NCBI RefSeq assembly: GCF_003945595.2
Contig: NW_024104672.1
Location: 62,001 to 126,000, forward strand
Direction: 5' to 3'
DNA length: 64,000 nt
Source of the DNA: Pipra filicauda
Lineage: Eukaryota > Chordata > Aves > Passeriformes > Pipridae
Shown here: piece after piece, positions 26,801-39,700 of the stretch
How the letters are laid out: the number at the start of each line of letters is the position of its first letter
Numbering within the stretch: position 1 is the stretch's first letter
The notes under the pieces: model-generated
Databases searched by the model: none
Seen by the model: only the letters and a program-made list of their open reading frames with translations
What the model was told of the DNA's origin: nothing
Made by a program: the position numbers and the translations under genes

Positions 26801-29800
26801 TAAATGGAAACCAAAGCAGTGACGACCATGAAATTGTCAGCTATGAGTGGTCCCTCAGTCCCAAAAGCAAAGGCAAGGTTGTAGCAATGCAGGTATGTCA
26901 ATTTCTCCTTGCATAGGATTAGAAAGCTCTTTTACCTTTGCCTCTGACATGAGCAAACACATACCTGAGTAACTGCTCAGAAGCACTGAAATATCTAGAA
27001 TGATGTTACTCTTTTTTTTGTTGTTGTTGTCCTCTTAGATGTATTCAGCTCTTATTTTAGATACTACTTTTAATTCCTCATCATAATTGTTTTCATTCCT
27101 TAGGTCCAGCCGAACACTGTTATTTGTTCCCTGGTGGTTTGAAAATACATGAAGTTCACACTGTTTGTTCTTGAACCTGCTTCACAGGTTCCCATCTTCT
27201 GATGTGCTGGGCATACTGAAAACTGGTTAGGAGAGAACGTGGGGGTAGTCAGAGTTTTCTTGCAATGCTTTCTCCTGGAGAGAGTAGAACTCAAATGGGA
27301 ACCTGATCTTCTGAATTGACATGAAAGATGACAAGACCTTTTGGCAGTGTTGTGTAGCCGTGCTCTGTGATGGGTTTTTATGCTCACTAAAACATGGATT
27401 TCCATTGAGGGTTTATGGAATTTATTCCCTTATTTTCATGGCTGGTTTTTTTTTTTTTTTTTTTTTTTTGTTTGGTTTTTTTTGTTTGGTTTTTTTTGTT
27501 TGTTTGTTTTTGTTTTGTTTTGTTTTGTTGGTTTTGTTGGGTTTTTTTGTTTTGTTTTGGTTTGTTTGTTTTGGTTTGTTGTGGGTTTTTTTAATCTGAG
27601 AAAAGCTAATAAATTTTTTTAATGGACTTGCACTCAGTAAGTTGGAGATTCTTACAGCTCTGTAGGCAGTTGAGGTAATTAATGTAATGTAATGAAGCCA
27701 ACTGAAACTGAGAAGCCATTTTTTATGGGAGACATGATTTCTGCTATGTTGGCAAATGCTTTAGGCCTTCATAACTGGGAAGAGATTACTTTGTAGATCT
27801 GTTTAGAAAAGGAATAATATCAATGCAAGCCTATACTGTAGAGACAATTACAGAATTAAGGAAGGACTTGCAGCATTATGGCTTATTTCTGTTCATTCAC
27901 CAAGAAAAAAAACTTTCCTAAAGCATCCATGAAAGCTGAACTTACAGTTTTTGAGAGCTGTTCAACCTTAAAACAACCTTCCTGAAAGAAGGGAATGACT
28001 GCTTCAGATATGAATATATCTGAATGATATCCAGTGGATTCATTGGGTATTTAATGTGGAAATGCAAGTGCATGTTACAGTTTCTTTTCAACACACCAGT
28101 AGTCTTTTTCATGTACCTAAAGCTGAGGATCATAGAGTCATAGAATGGTTTGGGTTGGAAGAGACCTTGAAGATCATCTAATTCCAAACTTGCTGCCATG
28201 GACAGGGATACCTTCCACTAGATCAGGTTGCTCAAAGCCCCATCCAACCTGGCCTTGAACACTTCCACAGCTGTGGGACATCCACAGCTTCTCTGGGCAA
28301 CCTGTTCCAGTGCCTCACCACGATGAGTAAATAATTTCTTCAAATATCTAAGCTAAGCCTACCTTCTTTCAGTTTTAAGCCATTCCCTCTTGTCCTGTCA
28401 CTATCTGCCTATATAAAAAGTCCCTCTCACTCCTTTTTTTAAGCCCCCTTTAAGTACTGGAAGGTGCTATAAGGTCTCTTCTCCAGACTGAACAACCCCA
28501 ACTCTTCCTGCCTTTTTTCATAGGAGAGGTGCTCCAGCGCCCTGATCTATCTTCATGGCTCTTCTCTGGACCTGTTCCAGAGGATGCTGGTCTCTGATGT
28601 GGTATCCATTGTTAAAATGCTGATTAGTTAATAGTTTATCAAGTCCCTTAGTTCTCATTATCATCTTTGTCCAAAAAACCCCCCAAACGTAATTGCATTG
28701 TGATTTGTTATTCCCCATGTGAGAGATGCCACGAATGTTCATTTTATTAGAAAAAAGACCTATAGCTGGGCCCAGTCATTTTATGAGCTTATATAGGTAT
28801 CAGCTAATACTTCTCAAAGAGTAAACTCAGGACAGATTTATCTTGTTTGATATGTTTTTTTCCTCATAAGCCTGTCTTTCTGGGTTCAATTCTGATTTTG
28901 CGTTTAACAATCTTTATAAATATTAACAAATGTCATGATGTTTGTTTTCAAAATATCCCTAAGGAGATGTAATGAGCTATAGGAATTTTCATTAGTGTTT
29001 AATTTCCTGATTGAGAATTATTGTTGTTCAGAAATAATGCAATAATTGTACCAGCAGGAGAAAGTAGGATTTATTGTCTGTAGTTATTTCTCTAGGTTTG
29101 GTAGGGACAGTTGCAATCATGAACACATTACATCCATCTGTGCACCAAATTTTAAGCCTCCCCTTTGTCTGCAAGGTGCTCAAAGTGTTGCTCAAACACC
29201 GTATTTATGAATTAAAACATTTTTTTCCCTCACATTTGCTCTGTAAGACCTTTCATTATCCATGAACACTCCTGTTTTATCTCATGCTCTGTCTTCACAA
29301 ATGCTGTGAAGGGAGTGCGGACACCGTACCTCCAGTTATCTGCAATGCAGGAAGGAGATTACACGTTTCAGCTGACTGTCACAGACTCTGCAAGGCAGCG
29401 GTCCACGGCTGAGGTCACACTCATCGTGCAGCCTGGTAAGTCACCTGCAGGCACCTCTGGGGTGGGCCAGCCCAATGCCTTAGCACTATTTTCCAGTGTC
29501 TTATGTCCCCACACTGCAGGGATGTCTGCTATCCCTGCATCAAGGACTCTTCCACCTCTGTTTTCTGTCAAAGCAGACAGTTAAAACAAGTGTAGAATTA
29601 TAAAAGTCCAGGTGGTGATCCTGAGGGCTCACACCAGCCTGATGGTGTAAGGCTACCTGCACAGAGATCTGTTTAAATGCTTCTAAAAGCTAAATTGTAG
29701 GTCTTCGGTTTAATGTCCTACAAAATTTGTTTTGAAAGCTGTTGTGGAGGTTTGACCTCAAAAATATCCAATTTCCAAGCTCCCCCACAATTTACCTCAA

Positions 29801-32800
29801 TGCAAGAGAGAGAAGGTTTCAGAGAGGCACAACTCAGCATGGGGAAATTGTATCAAAATTTATTACTAACACAATAAATATTATAGAAACTAAAAAGCAA
29901 ATAAATACACAGTACTAATACAATCTCTACCACCCCTGGGGGTCCTCCCACATCAGTTCAGAAGAAAAACCTTCAGGGCGATAGCTGAAGTCTCTCTCAT
30001 TGGGGTATTGGGGAAGGGGTCTTTTGCACCCCCACCAGCTCCTCGGCTTCTGCTGAGGTCTCTTCCTGGACTGCAGAGGAACATTTGCTTTACCAGGTCT
30101 TCATCACGAGGTCCAGGGAATCAGCTTTGAGTCCTTTCTCCCTGGTTCGTGAAAGTTTCTCCCAGAGAGTAGATGTTCGCTCTTTCCTCTCCAGGTTGCA
30201 GGGTTTCTGGGTCTTGCTCAGTTTTTTATACCCCAAATACTTTTCACCAAAAGTCCTTACCCAGAAAAAGCCTGCTTGATTTGCCTTCTCTCTGTTCCAG
30301 CTGCTGCATCAGCTCAGCTTCCACATGTCACAGGGAGGCATTCCTCCCTCCCGCATTCCTCCTTTGGTTTTTGGCTGCCCCTACCCAAACTTCGTGTAGA
30401 GCCTCCTCCGAGCCCCTCGGCCCGTCTCTCATTGCTTCAGTCTCAGCTCAAGGTCGCTACCTCCCCCGTCATTATGGGGGGGGAGAAGGTAGCAGCGAGA
30501 CTGCGTCAGTCTCTCTCCTCTGCCTGGAGTTTTTCCATCTCTGTATGATCGCAGCTGCTTCTCTGGCTCCGAACCACCCCTCAGCCCATCTCTGGCTCAG
30601 CTCTAATGCCTCACCTGCCTCCTGGGGTGGGGAGGGCTAGCTCCAACCCCCTGGCTGGCCTCTCAAGTCCACGCCACCGCCTCTCCTGGGCAGTGGGGGG
30701 AAAAGCCCCCTAGCCTTTGGCCACAGCACCCGGTTCAGTTTCAATACTGTCCTGGGCTCCCTGCAGCCCGGCCAGGGGGGAGAGAGGGCCTGGCCCCCTG
30801 CAAGGGGCCCGCAGGCCTCTCTCCTCTCACCTCATGGCTCCGAATCTCTCTCACACTGCCAACAACTTCCTTCCGGCTGTTGTAATATCCTAATTTCACA
30901 GGGGCGAAAAACAGCTCCGATTGGTCCCACATCAGAAACTCACCTGGGACCAACCACTTCCAGCCCCCCTCCGGGAGGGGGGGGCTCAAACCACCACAAC
31001 TGTTCAGAGTATCAATCAGTGCTTTGCTCAGTTTTCTTATTGTTGTGCAGTTCTTGTGCAAGAGTCCTTGTGTGATTTGAATTCTCACCAGAATTACATT
31101 GTGCTTTCTAAGGAAAAGTGTCAAGCAAGGAGTTTTCAAAAGCTGTATCTTTCAAATGCTTGTTTAGTTTTGGGAGCCAAGAGATGAATGAGCGCAAATG
31201 GTCCAGGCCTCATGAGATTTTTTTTTTTAATACCTTTTCTTTTTGTAACATGTTTGCCTACTACATCCAAAGTGTTCTTTTCTGCCAATGTGAAGGTTTC
31301 ACATTCCACCACGGGGCAATGTTTTATCTTCCTTTTGTTGCTTAATAAATATCTTTTTTGTAGATGATCTCTTCCGGCACAACTTTACAGTGGGCATTTA
31401 CTGCAGAAATCAAGAACGTAAATTGGAAGTACAGTGTGTGGTGGTGCCTTTAAGACCTGCTATAGTGTGGAGCTAGAAAGATGCTATTGCTGAAGTCAGG
31501 CCTAAAGGCAAATAAATACCCAGGAAAGTGGCAGCATTGCTAGTTTTACCATGCCACAAAAGCAGAGGCTGAAAACAGAATAACAGGTTACATGTTTTTG
31601 CACTAAATCTTCAAAGGGTCTGAACTGGCATTAAGTTGGTGGCGTCGTGCTGACCTTGAGCAGCAGAAAACACAGGTCAGTATCTTCTTTGAGGGCAAAG
31701 AACCAAGTGAGAGGTTTTGAAAGAGATGGAGCAGTAGGACCATGAGAATACCCCACCACTCCTGTTATGTAACATTTCATATAATGCACTGAGCATGCAG
31801 CAAAATTTTTGGGAGTGTGACTGTGCCTGCAGTGCAAAGGGGAAGTATTTGCTGTGGTATTTGGCTTGTTGCAGAGCTGATCTCTGCTACCTGCTGGCTC
31901 GTGCATGTTATACTTGTGATTTGTGCCTTTAGAGCCAATATATCAATTCTTTAATAAAATATTCTGTGTAAAATCTTCCCTCTGATTGGAAAGGCTTGCC
32001 AGTGACTACATAGCAAATGTCATACACTAAATATTATTTTGCAGAAAATAACAGTCCTCCAGTAGCAGTGGCTGGCCCTGACAAAGAATTGACCTTCCCA
32101 GTAGAAAGTGCTACACTGGATGGAAGCAAAAGCCAAGATGACCAAGGCATTGTCTTCTATCATTGGGAAAATATCAGGTATCTAGAGATTTTACTAATCT
32201 CCAATAAAATAGAGAACAAAGTGAAAGTGTTTAGAGTCTCTTATGCAGTTGTGTTGGGTGATGCACTGTTTGGGAATTGCTTTCGGGACCTTCCCACTTG
32301 GGTGGTAATAGGGTAAGAAATAGTAATTTTAAGTTCAACTTGAAAAGCTTAGGCAACCTCTGTGTATGTTTTGCAATGTGTCATTTTGAGGCCTACTTTT
32401 ATAAAATTAAGAAAAAATGACAGGAATTTCTGTGTCTCCTGTTTAAAAAGAAAGCAGCAGGCTTGGGTACCCCCCTGTAATATACGAAGTTTTCCCATTA
32501 GTGCTTAGATGAACAAGAGTTTCTCAGTTACTTGTTTTTTGAATAATAAAGTAAATTGACAGTCACTTTATCCTGAACTTTCAGTAATGACTGACTAAAG
32601 CAGTCTTGAGTGATGATTGAAAATGTTCTACAAAAGTTTGTATGTTTATGTGCAAATCTATCTGATCCTTAATAAAAGGACAAGCTATTAGCTCATGCAA
32701 GCATCATACCTCATACAGGAAGAGGTCTGCTGGCAGCCAGTACATATTGTGAGTGGCTCTTAGAGCAATATCATCTGCATGCTCCCATGGAATAGTATAG

Positions 32801-33714
32801 TGGTGAGATTGAACTTTTGGGGTGCATTTTCTACTCTTTTTATAACTGGGTATGTGGTGCTTGCGTGCTTTGAATGCCTCGAAAAAATGCATTTATGCAT
32901 TCTCTGAACTAAACTAGCGTCTCATATAGTTCTTTAGCCATCAGTGCTATAAAATAAAAGCAAATGGCATGAGCAGTGCTGCCGAACAAATGTTTGGCTG
33001 GCTATGCAGGATTATTTTTCTGACATGTTTTGTTTCAGTGGACCAAGCTCTGTACAGATGGAAAATGATGACAAAGCAATAGCAACTGTGACGGGTCTTC
33101 AAGTTGGTACCTATCGCTTCAGGCTGACTGTGAAAGACCAGCAGGGCTTAAGCAGTGCATCTGTGCTGTCTATAACTGTGAAGGAAGGTAAGCCTCGAAG
33201 GCAGGGAAGCCTTGTTTCTGTGTCTTAGGATATGGTGGGCAGCTTGCCAGTTAATGCAATTGCTGACAGAATGTAAAGGAAATCAGAACAGTTATAATAT
33301 ATTTGTTGTCGTATTTCGAGGGTGTTCAGTAAGATTTGTCTGCTGTTCTGTAATAAAGTAGTATTGTAAGTGACTGGCAGAATTAATTTTGTTTGCTGCA
33401 AGATATTTTAAAGTTCAATATATGCAAAATTATTTGTAATAAAAATGTTCCAAATTAATATTGTTGACAGTGATATGTTTACATCACTAAGAAGATACAT
33501 TTTTATTTTATTTTTGAAGTTATGCTTTGAGCAGAAAAGCAGTTTTACTGTGGATTTTCAGTAACCTCCAAGAAGCGACATCTCAGTGAACCTATCTCCA
33601 CTTAAAAATTTAGTAGTAAGAGACCTGGTTTTTGGTTTGGTTTTTTTTGTTGTTGGGGTTTTTTTTTGTTTGTTTGTTTGTTTTTGGTTTTTTTTGTTTG
33701 TTTGTTTGTTTTGG

Positions 33715-33748
<34 letters not shown>

Positions 33749-36700
33749 GTGGTTTTTTTTTGTTTGTTTTTTTTTGTTTGGTTTTTTTTTGTTTGTTTGT
33801 TTTTTTGTTTTTTTGGGTTTTTTTTAGAGAGAGGAAAACAGCTGCTGTGGTGTGGGGTTTTGGTGATTTGGGGTCTTTGTGTGTTTTTTTCCCCAACATG
33901 CATGTGGTGGAAGAGGCTTTAGGATAATGATAGAATCATAGACTATTTTGGGTTGGAAGGGACCATAAAGATCATCTAGTCCCAACCATCTTGCTGTGGG
34001 CTGGGATACCTTCCATGAGACCAGGTTGCTCAAAGCCCTGTTCAGCCTGGCCTTGAACACTTCCAGGGTTGTGCTCTCTTCAGCAATAGCCCAGGATATG
34101 GTTGGCTTTCTTGGCTGCAAGTGGACATTGCTGGATCATTTTGAACTTCTTGTCAGCCAACACCCCCAAGTCTTTCTCCTCAGAGCTGCTCTCAGTCCAT
34201 TCTCTGCCCAACTTGCACTTGAGCTTGGGATTGCCCTGACCTTTGTGCCTCTTCAAGAAGAAGCTGGACTTTGTTTTACCCATATGCATCATTGCTTGAA
34301 CCATTTCAGAGTTTCATTTAGGTGTTTAATTAGAAATACGTGGCAACAGCTCTGCCCAAATGTGTTTTATGGTCTCATTTGTGGTGTGAAGTGTAGCCAC
34401 AGTATGTTTTGTCTACAGTCACAGGTTCAGTATTAAAAAGACTTAGTTTTCCAATAACCAAGTTTAGTCAACTGCTTTTATTTGAAAGAGACAAATCCCT
34501 TGTATCACAGAAAACTCTCTGCTGTTCTAAAGAATAGAGTTATAGCCAAGGCCCTTGAGATGTGCCCAATATTGAATTATTTATCTCCAACTAATTATGT
34601 CCAGTGAGGTATTTCACTCAGCCCCACAGGTTACTGGATCTCTCTCTTATCAGTTGTGTTCTAAAGAAAAGTCAGTGATGTCTGGTTTCTGGAAAGAGAG
34701 CATGTTTCTGTTTCTCTGGCTTTTTTTTTTTGCCATGTGCCCAATGTGTGCCTTAATCTCACTGCTAGTGGTAAGCAGTGAGAACTAGATTTACCCTTAA
34801 ATTTCCTGATTGCCTAAATACAGGCATTATGAAGATATAAGTTCTTGCACAAGCTTCTACTGGATAATAAGTGATTCTCCAGATGGAAATATCCCAGCAT
34901 GGTGACCTCATGCTGGGCCTTGTTTCTAAGTAGGTAGAAAATTTTTTTGTTTGACTGAGAAGATCTGATGCTTAAGTTATTGTGAGACTCTAAATAGAAT
35001 ATCCCACAATTCTTTTTGAAAAAGATCTTTCTCCTCATGGTGCAGCTGTGCTTTTGTTAGACTGTAATAATTCTGAAGCCAAATTTTGTATACCCACTCA
35101 TCCTTTCCCTGTAGCTTTAACATGAGGTTGTGTTGTTATTGTCTGTAATTATCAGGTAAAGAATTGGAGTGTGGGTGTATTGGCAATGACAGGTCACATT
35201 TCTCATGTTTTGAAAGCAAATCCTTATGCTCCACTATTTTTGTGGCTAGAAAACAACAGTCCACCTCGGGCGCACGCTGGTGGGAAACATGTTCTCGTGC
35301 TTCCAAATAACTCTGTTACCTTGGATGGCTCAAGATCTGCTGATGACCAGGGGATTGTGTCATATTTGTGGATTCGGGACGGTCAAAGCCCAGCAGCTGG
35401 GGTGAGTTTCTTGAGGGTTGTAATGAGTCAAATTCTGCTTTTGTTATTCATGTAATGTCATTGCAGCCAGGAGAGCAGGTGTGACTCATAAGATGCTGTG
35501 ATGTATGGTGTTCTGGTTTGTCTCCCCTGCTCTCTCTAATGCTGTAGTTCAAGGGGGTTGTGATATTTTCAGTACAGCTAGAGAAGATGATAGCTAAGGA
35601 AGAGCACTGCAGCAATGTGGACTTAGTTGGGAAAGACTTGAGACAGAAGAATAAAGCTGTGTCTCAGAGTAATTGCTGATAGTATCAAGCTAATGTGTTA
35701 GAGAGAAAAATCATCTGAAATCCAGCTGTTCCAGAGGAGTAAGGATCTGAGAGAACAAGAAGTACTGATAAAGACTAAGGGATCATGTCTGATACCAGAT
35801 GAGGTAAAACTTGCAGTTTAAGATAAAAATGGTATTTGATGCTAGATGTGTAGATACCTTGCTTGGCAGACCATGGTGAATAGCCTGGGTCATTAGGGCA
35901 GAGGAGTCTGCTCTCTGAGAGAGGCAGAAAGCAGAAATACCTCATGATAAACTGAAATTTATATGTCCTACTAAACCTGGGATAACTTGTTTTCCCTATC
36001 TCACAAAGTGTTGTGGACAGTTCTTTGCACTCAGGAAGATACTGAAAAATCAGCAAGTGCTGAGAGAGGAGAAACAGCAAAATCCAAACAAAGCTTCTTG
36101 AGGCAATTCACATGAGTGTGTAAGGATTGAAGAGGCTTAGCTTAAATACAGCTGGCAGAGTTGATAGTTGAAAATACATGAACTCGGAGGAAAGGAAATT
36201 AAGAGTTAAAAAAGCAGAACTAAGGATAGTGGTATAAAATAGAGAAATAATAATGTAACTGTCTCGAATTTTCAAGCAAATGAGTTCTTCAGATTTTCAG
36301 CTGTTCTTTCTGGGGTATTTTTAATGAAAATATCCATACTGTGCAGACATCCTCATTAACTTTCACTTCCAAACTGTCCTTACTCTGCTATAAACTATGG
36401 GTAGGTCACATTTGTCCGGAAAGTCAAAGCAAGAACTCACACTGTCGTACCGGATAGCCGACTTGATAGTCAAACCTGCAGCTTTCCCTTAGGGTGTAAT
36501 TATTCCAGTACCTTTTTTTTGCAGGATGTGATCCATGGCTCGGACCACGAGGCAGTACTGCAGCTAACTAATCTGGTGGAAGGAACCTATACTTTCCACT
36601 TGAAAGTGACGGATGCTAAAGGAGACTCAGATGTTGATTCAGCAACTGTTGAAGTGCGGCCTGGTATGAGAATTAAAAGGTCATCGATACGTTGTGAATA

Positions 36701-39700
36701 CCACATCTTTGTTCTCCTTTTCACTTATTTATTTAGATGTTGACAAGATTCTCTCAAAGCAAACAGGTCTTTCTCTTCCTACCTTATTGTTCTCTGAATA
36801 GGCCTGAGTGTGTTAGAAGTTGACATGTCAGGATTCTTAACTGCTACAATCACCTTAGTGGGAGCATCAATAAATGAAAATTATACTTTCTAGTTAATAT
36901 TTTCATTAGGCTTTTATTCCTCTTCATTCATTGTAGGTTTTTGTTTCTTTTTTTCTGACTGTAATCTGTTTGGCCAGTAGAAAGAGATGGGAGCTAAACA
37001 TTAAGTCTAGGTACAAATGCTGCAGATGTGTGTTTGATGATTGATAGTGTGGCTTTATGTCTGTTTTTCTTCTTTCCTCCTGAAGGAAAAAAGCAGTCCT
37101 CAGAGAATGTTAGGGAGACGTAAACTGTCTTTTCATGGTTTGATATTGCTTGTATTATAGACTTGTTTTCAAATGCAGGATGAATAGCTATATGATGGAA
37201 GTCGAAGCTTCAGTTTTTTTGCTTGTCTGACTCCTGGGCAGTGATTTTCTGTTCCTCACTTTATTGTTGAATGTAGTCATAATAATTGGGTCGTGATTCT
37301 CACTGGATAACTGTGAAGTTTCTTTTCTTTGCAAGGCACTCTAGAAGTCCAGTTACTATTTAACAGAACCCTCAGTTTGTAAGAGTAAACATATCTGATA
37401 TTTCTCAGATTTGCCATTCTCAGACATACAAGTTCATCTTTGGCTCTCTTTTCCTGAGTGATAACCAGCAGTAAATAAGTAGCAGGGAACTCAGTAATTA
37501 GACTCACCTAATGCTTACCTCTGACTTTAAGGGGAGCAGAAGTTGCTATTCTGCACAGAAATATGTAAATGCTGAACTGAAGTGCACCCTGAAGTACTCT
37601 TATTTCAATTGATGAGATTGGTTTGTTTCAGAGGGAATGTGACAATATAGGCTAAGTACTTTTTTAAGAACATGAAAGAGTTGGCTTTTCAGTGATACAG
37701 GTCTTATACAGGAAAATATAGTATTAATAAATACTTTCAAGTACTGCATGTTGTCTTCAGTTGGTACTGAAATATTTGCCAGGCTCTGAAAGAATAGTAT
37801 GTTCTTCTTCTGTCAGATCCCAAAAGGAATGGTCTGGTGGAGCTGATTCTGCAGGTTGGAGTGGGACAGCTGAGTGAACAGCAGAAGGACACTCTGGTGA
37901 GACAGCTGGCTGTATTGCTGAATGTTTTGGATTCAGATATCAAAGTTCAGAAGATACAAGCCTACTCAGATATAAGGTACAAAGATATCCTCCTGTACCT
38001 GAAAGATTTGTGATTTTCTTTGCCTCTTTCACAGCTCATAATTAGTTGCAAAATAATCTTTTGTAAGATGACAAAAAATGCTGTACTTCTCAACAGAATG
38101 TACTTTAAGAGGTGAATGTCTTCTGCGGTAGAAAATCGATGAAATAAGCTCTGTGGAGGTCTAGAACTGAAGTATTTTGTTTAAAAAAAAATCAAACTTT
38201 TTCTGTATAGATTTTTTTATTTTTTTCCTTTAGAGAAAGTGCATGGATATATATTTCAGTGTCTTTGTTCCCTAAAGTGCTGCTATTTTTTCAAAATGCT
38301 GGACAGAGCGAAACAGAGAGACTTTCTCACAGTGAAGCAAGTATTGTATTTCAAAATAAGGTTCCAACTCTATTTGATCAAACCATTTTGTTTCTACTTC
38401 TTCTCTAAGGTTTCGATATTTTTAATATTTTATAATCATTTTCCCAGGTGACTGGTAATGAAAACCCATTTTTTGCAGAGGAAACTCCACAGTGGGTACT
38501 CCTACATGTGGCATTTTACTTTGAAGTAGAAATACCCTCTCCACCTGCTGTAGAGAGCTAGAGATGGCTGTGCATGCCCACAGAACCCAACTCATGTTGA
38601 CATGAGTTACCTTTAAATTCCTTCCTGTTAACTACTTGGCAATTTAAAGCCCATTTTGGTGTTTATTTAGCTCTAGGGGAACCTCTTAAAATTTAAAAAC
38701 ACAGTTTGGAAAATCTACCATTTATAGCTATGATATTTTTAATAACAGCGTTTTAAATTAAAATGTTCCCTGAAGTGTCTGATACAGGATGAGATCAACA
38801 CCACCCAACTTGTAAGTTGTGGATGATGGGGGAAGAGGGCTTCCATATGAAGTCTCTGTATCCCTTGCTTCTGAGCTTTTTCTCCTATTTAATTCGGTTT
38901 CCTAAAGTTAGTGAAATTGCTTCAGAGCACTTTATGACAGGTTCTGCATGAGGGTGGAGAAAGCAAAATGTATATGTACTTCTTAAAGCAGAAGTCAGGA
39001 GGACCAAGAAGGGAATTACATTTGCTGTTGTCCTCACATTTCTTCTGTGAAACTGAGAAGCCAAAGAACTGCTGGTGCTCCAAGCTCAGAATGAAGTCTG
39101 TGTCATTTGAATGGAGTTGACTGATCCATGGACAGAATTCCCAAATCTTTATCAGTGGTGACATTTGCTTTCCAGAAACAAAACTAAAGGCTATATATGC
39201 CTTTATACTTTTATTACTGAATGCCTGACAAAAGTGATCTTTGACAGCAGTCATGACCTTCTTTCTGCAGCACCGCAGTTGTGTTCTACGTGCAGAACGG
39301 GCATCCTTCCACGGTGATCAAGGCATCAGATGTCTCAAGAACTCTGCACGTGCAGCTCTTGAAACAGAAGGCTGACTTCCTGCTCTTTAAAGTCCTGCGA
39401 GTTGACACGGCTGGTGTGTTTTGTACCGTGCTTGCTCATCTTGGAACTCTGCATGCATTTGGCTAACACAGTGCCTGGAAACAGTGCATGAAGGCCTTCT
39501 GTCTGCCATCTGGTGTCTGGGCTTGGGTGTAGCTTTCCAAAAGATAATGTTGAAGACAATACTTAAAATGTTTCATGATTTGTGGAAAACTGGTGCCAGT
39601 TACTTGTGTTCTTTTAAAAGACATCATCTGTGACAGCAGGCAAAAGTACATCTTAATCTGGTCTGCATCAGGAAGGCCTGGAGAATGAGGATAAGGATAC

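Larger units (their letters stand above)
26893..29311 (+). other. KIAA0319: KIAA0319 intron 9
   Basis: Contains a T/G-rich low-complexity tract (27445-27592) and a minus-strand CR1 fragment (28129-28600). The remainder is unique sequence without recognisable exons. Confidence 0.75.
33188..35249 (+). other. KIAA0319: KIAA0319 intron 12
   Basis: Contains a T/G-rich tract (33632-33827) followed closely by a minus-strand CR1 fragment (33930-34320). No exon is apparent elsewhere in the intron. Confidence 0.75.

Noticed and set aside
30173..30640. 155-codon open frame in intron 10
   Set aside because: Lies in the solo LTR, antisense to the element, with Ser/Pro/Leu-rich composition and no recognised domain.
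29743..30998. Possible DNA transposon because of inverted ends
   Set aside because: Ordered TATA box and AATAAA on the minus strand, TG...CA termini and a 5-bp duplication fit an LTR better.
33558..33927. 113-codon Lys/Asn/Gln-rich and Phe-rich frames
   Set aside because: Pure artefacts of the T/G-rich low-complexity tract.
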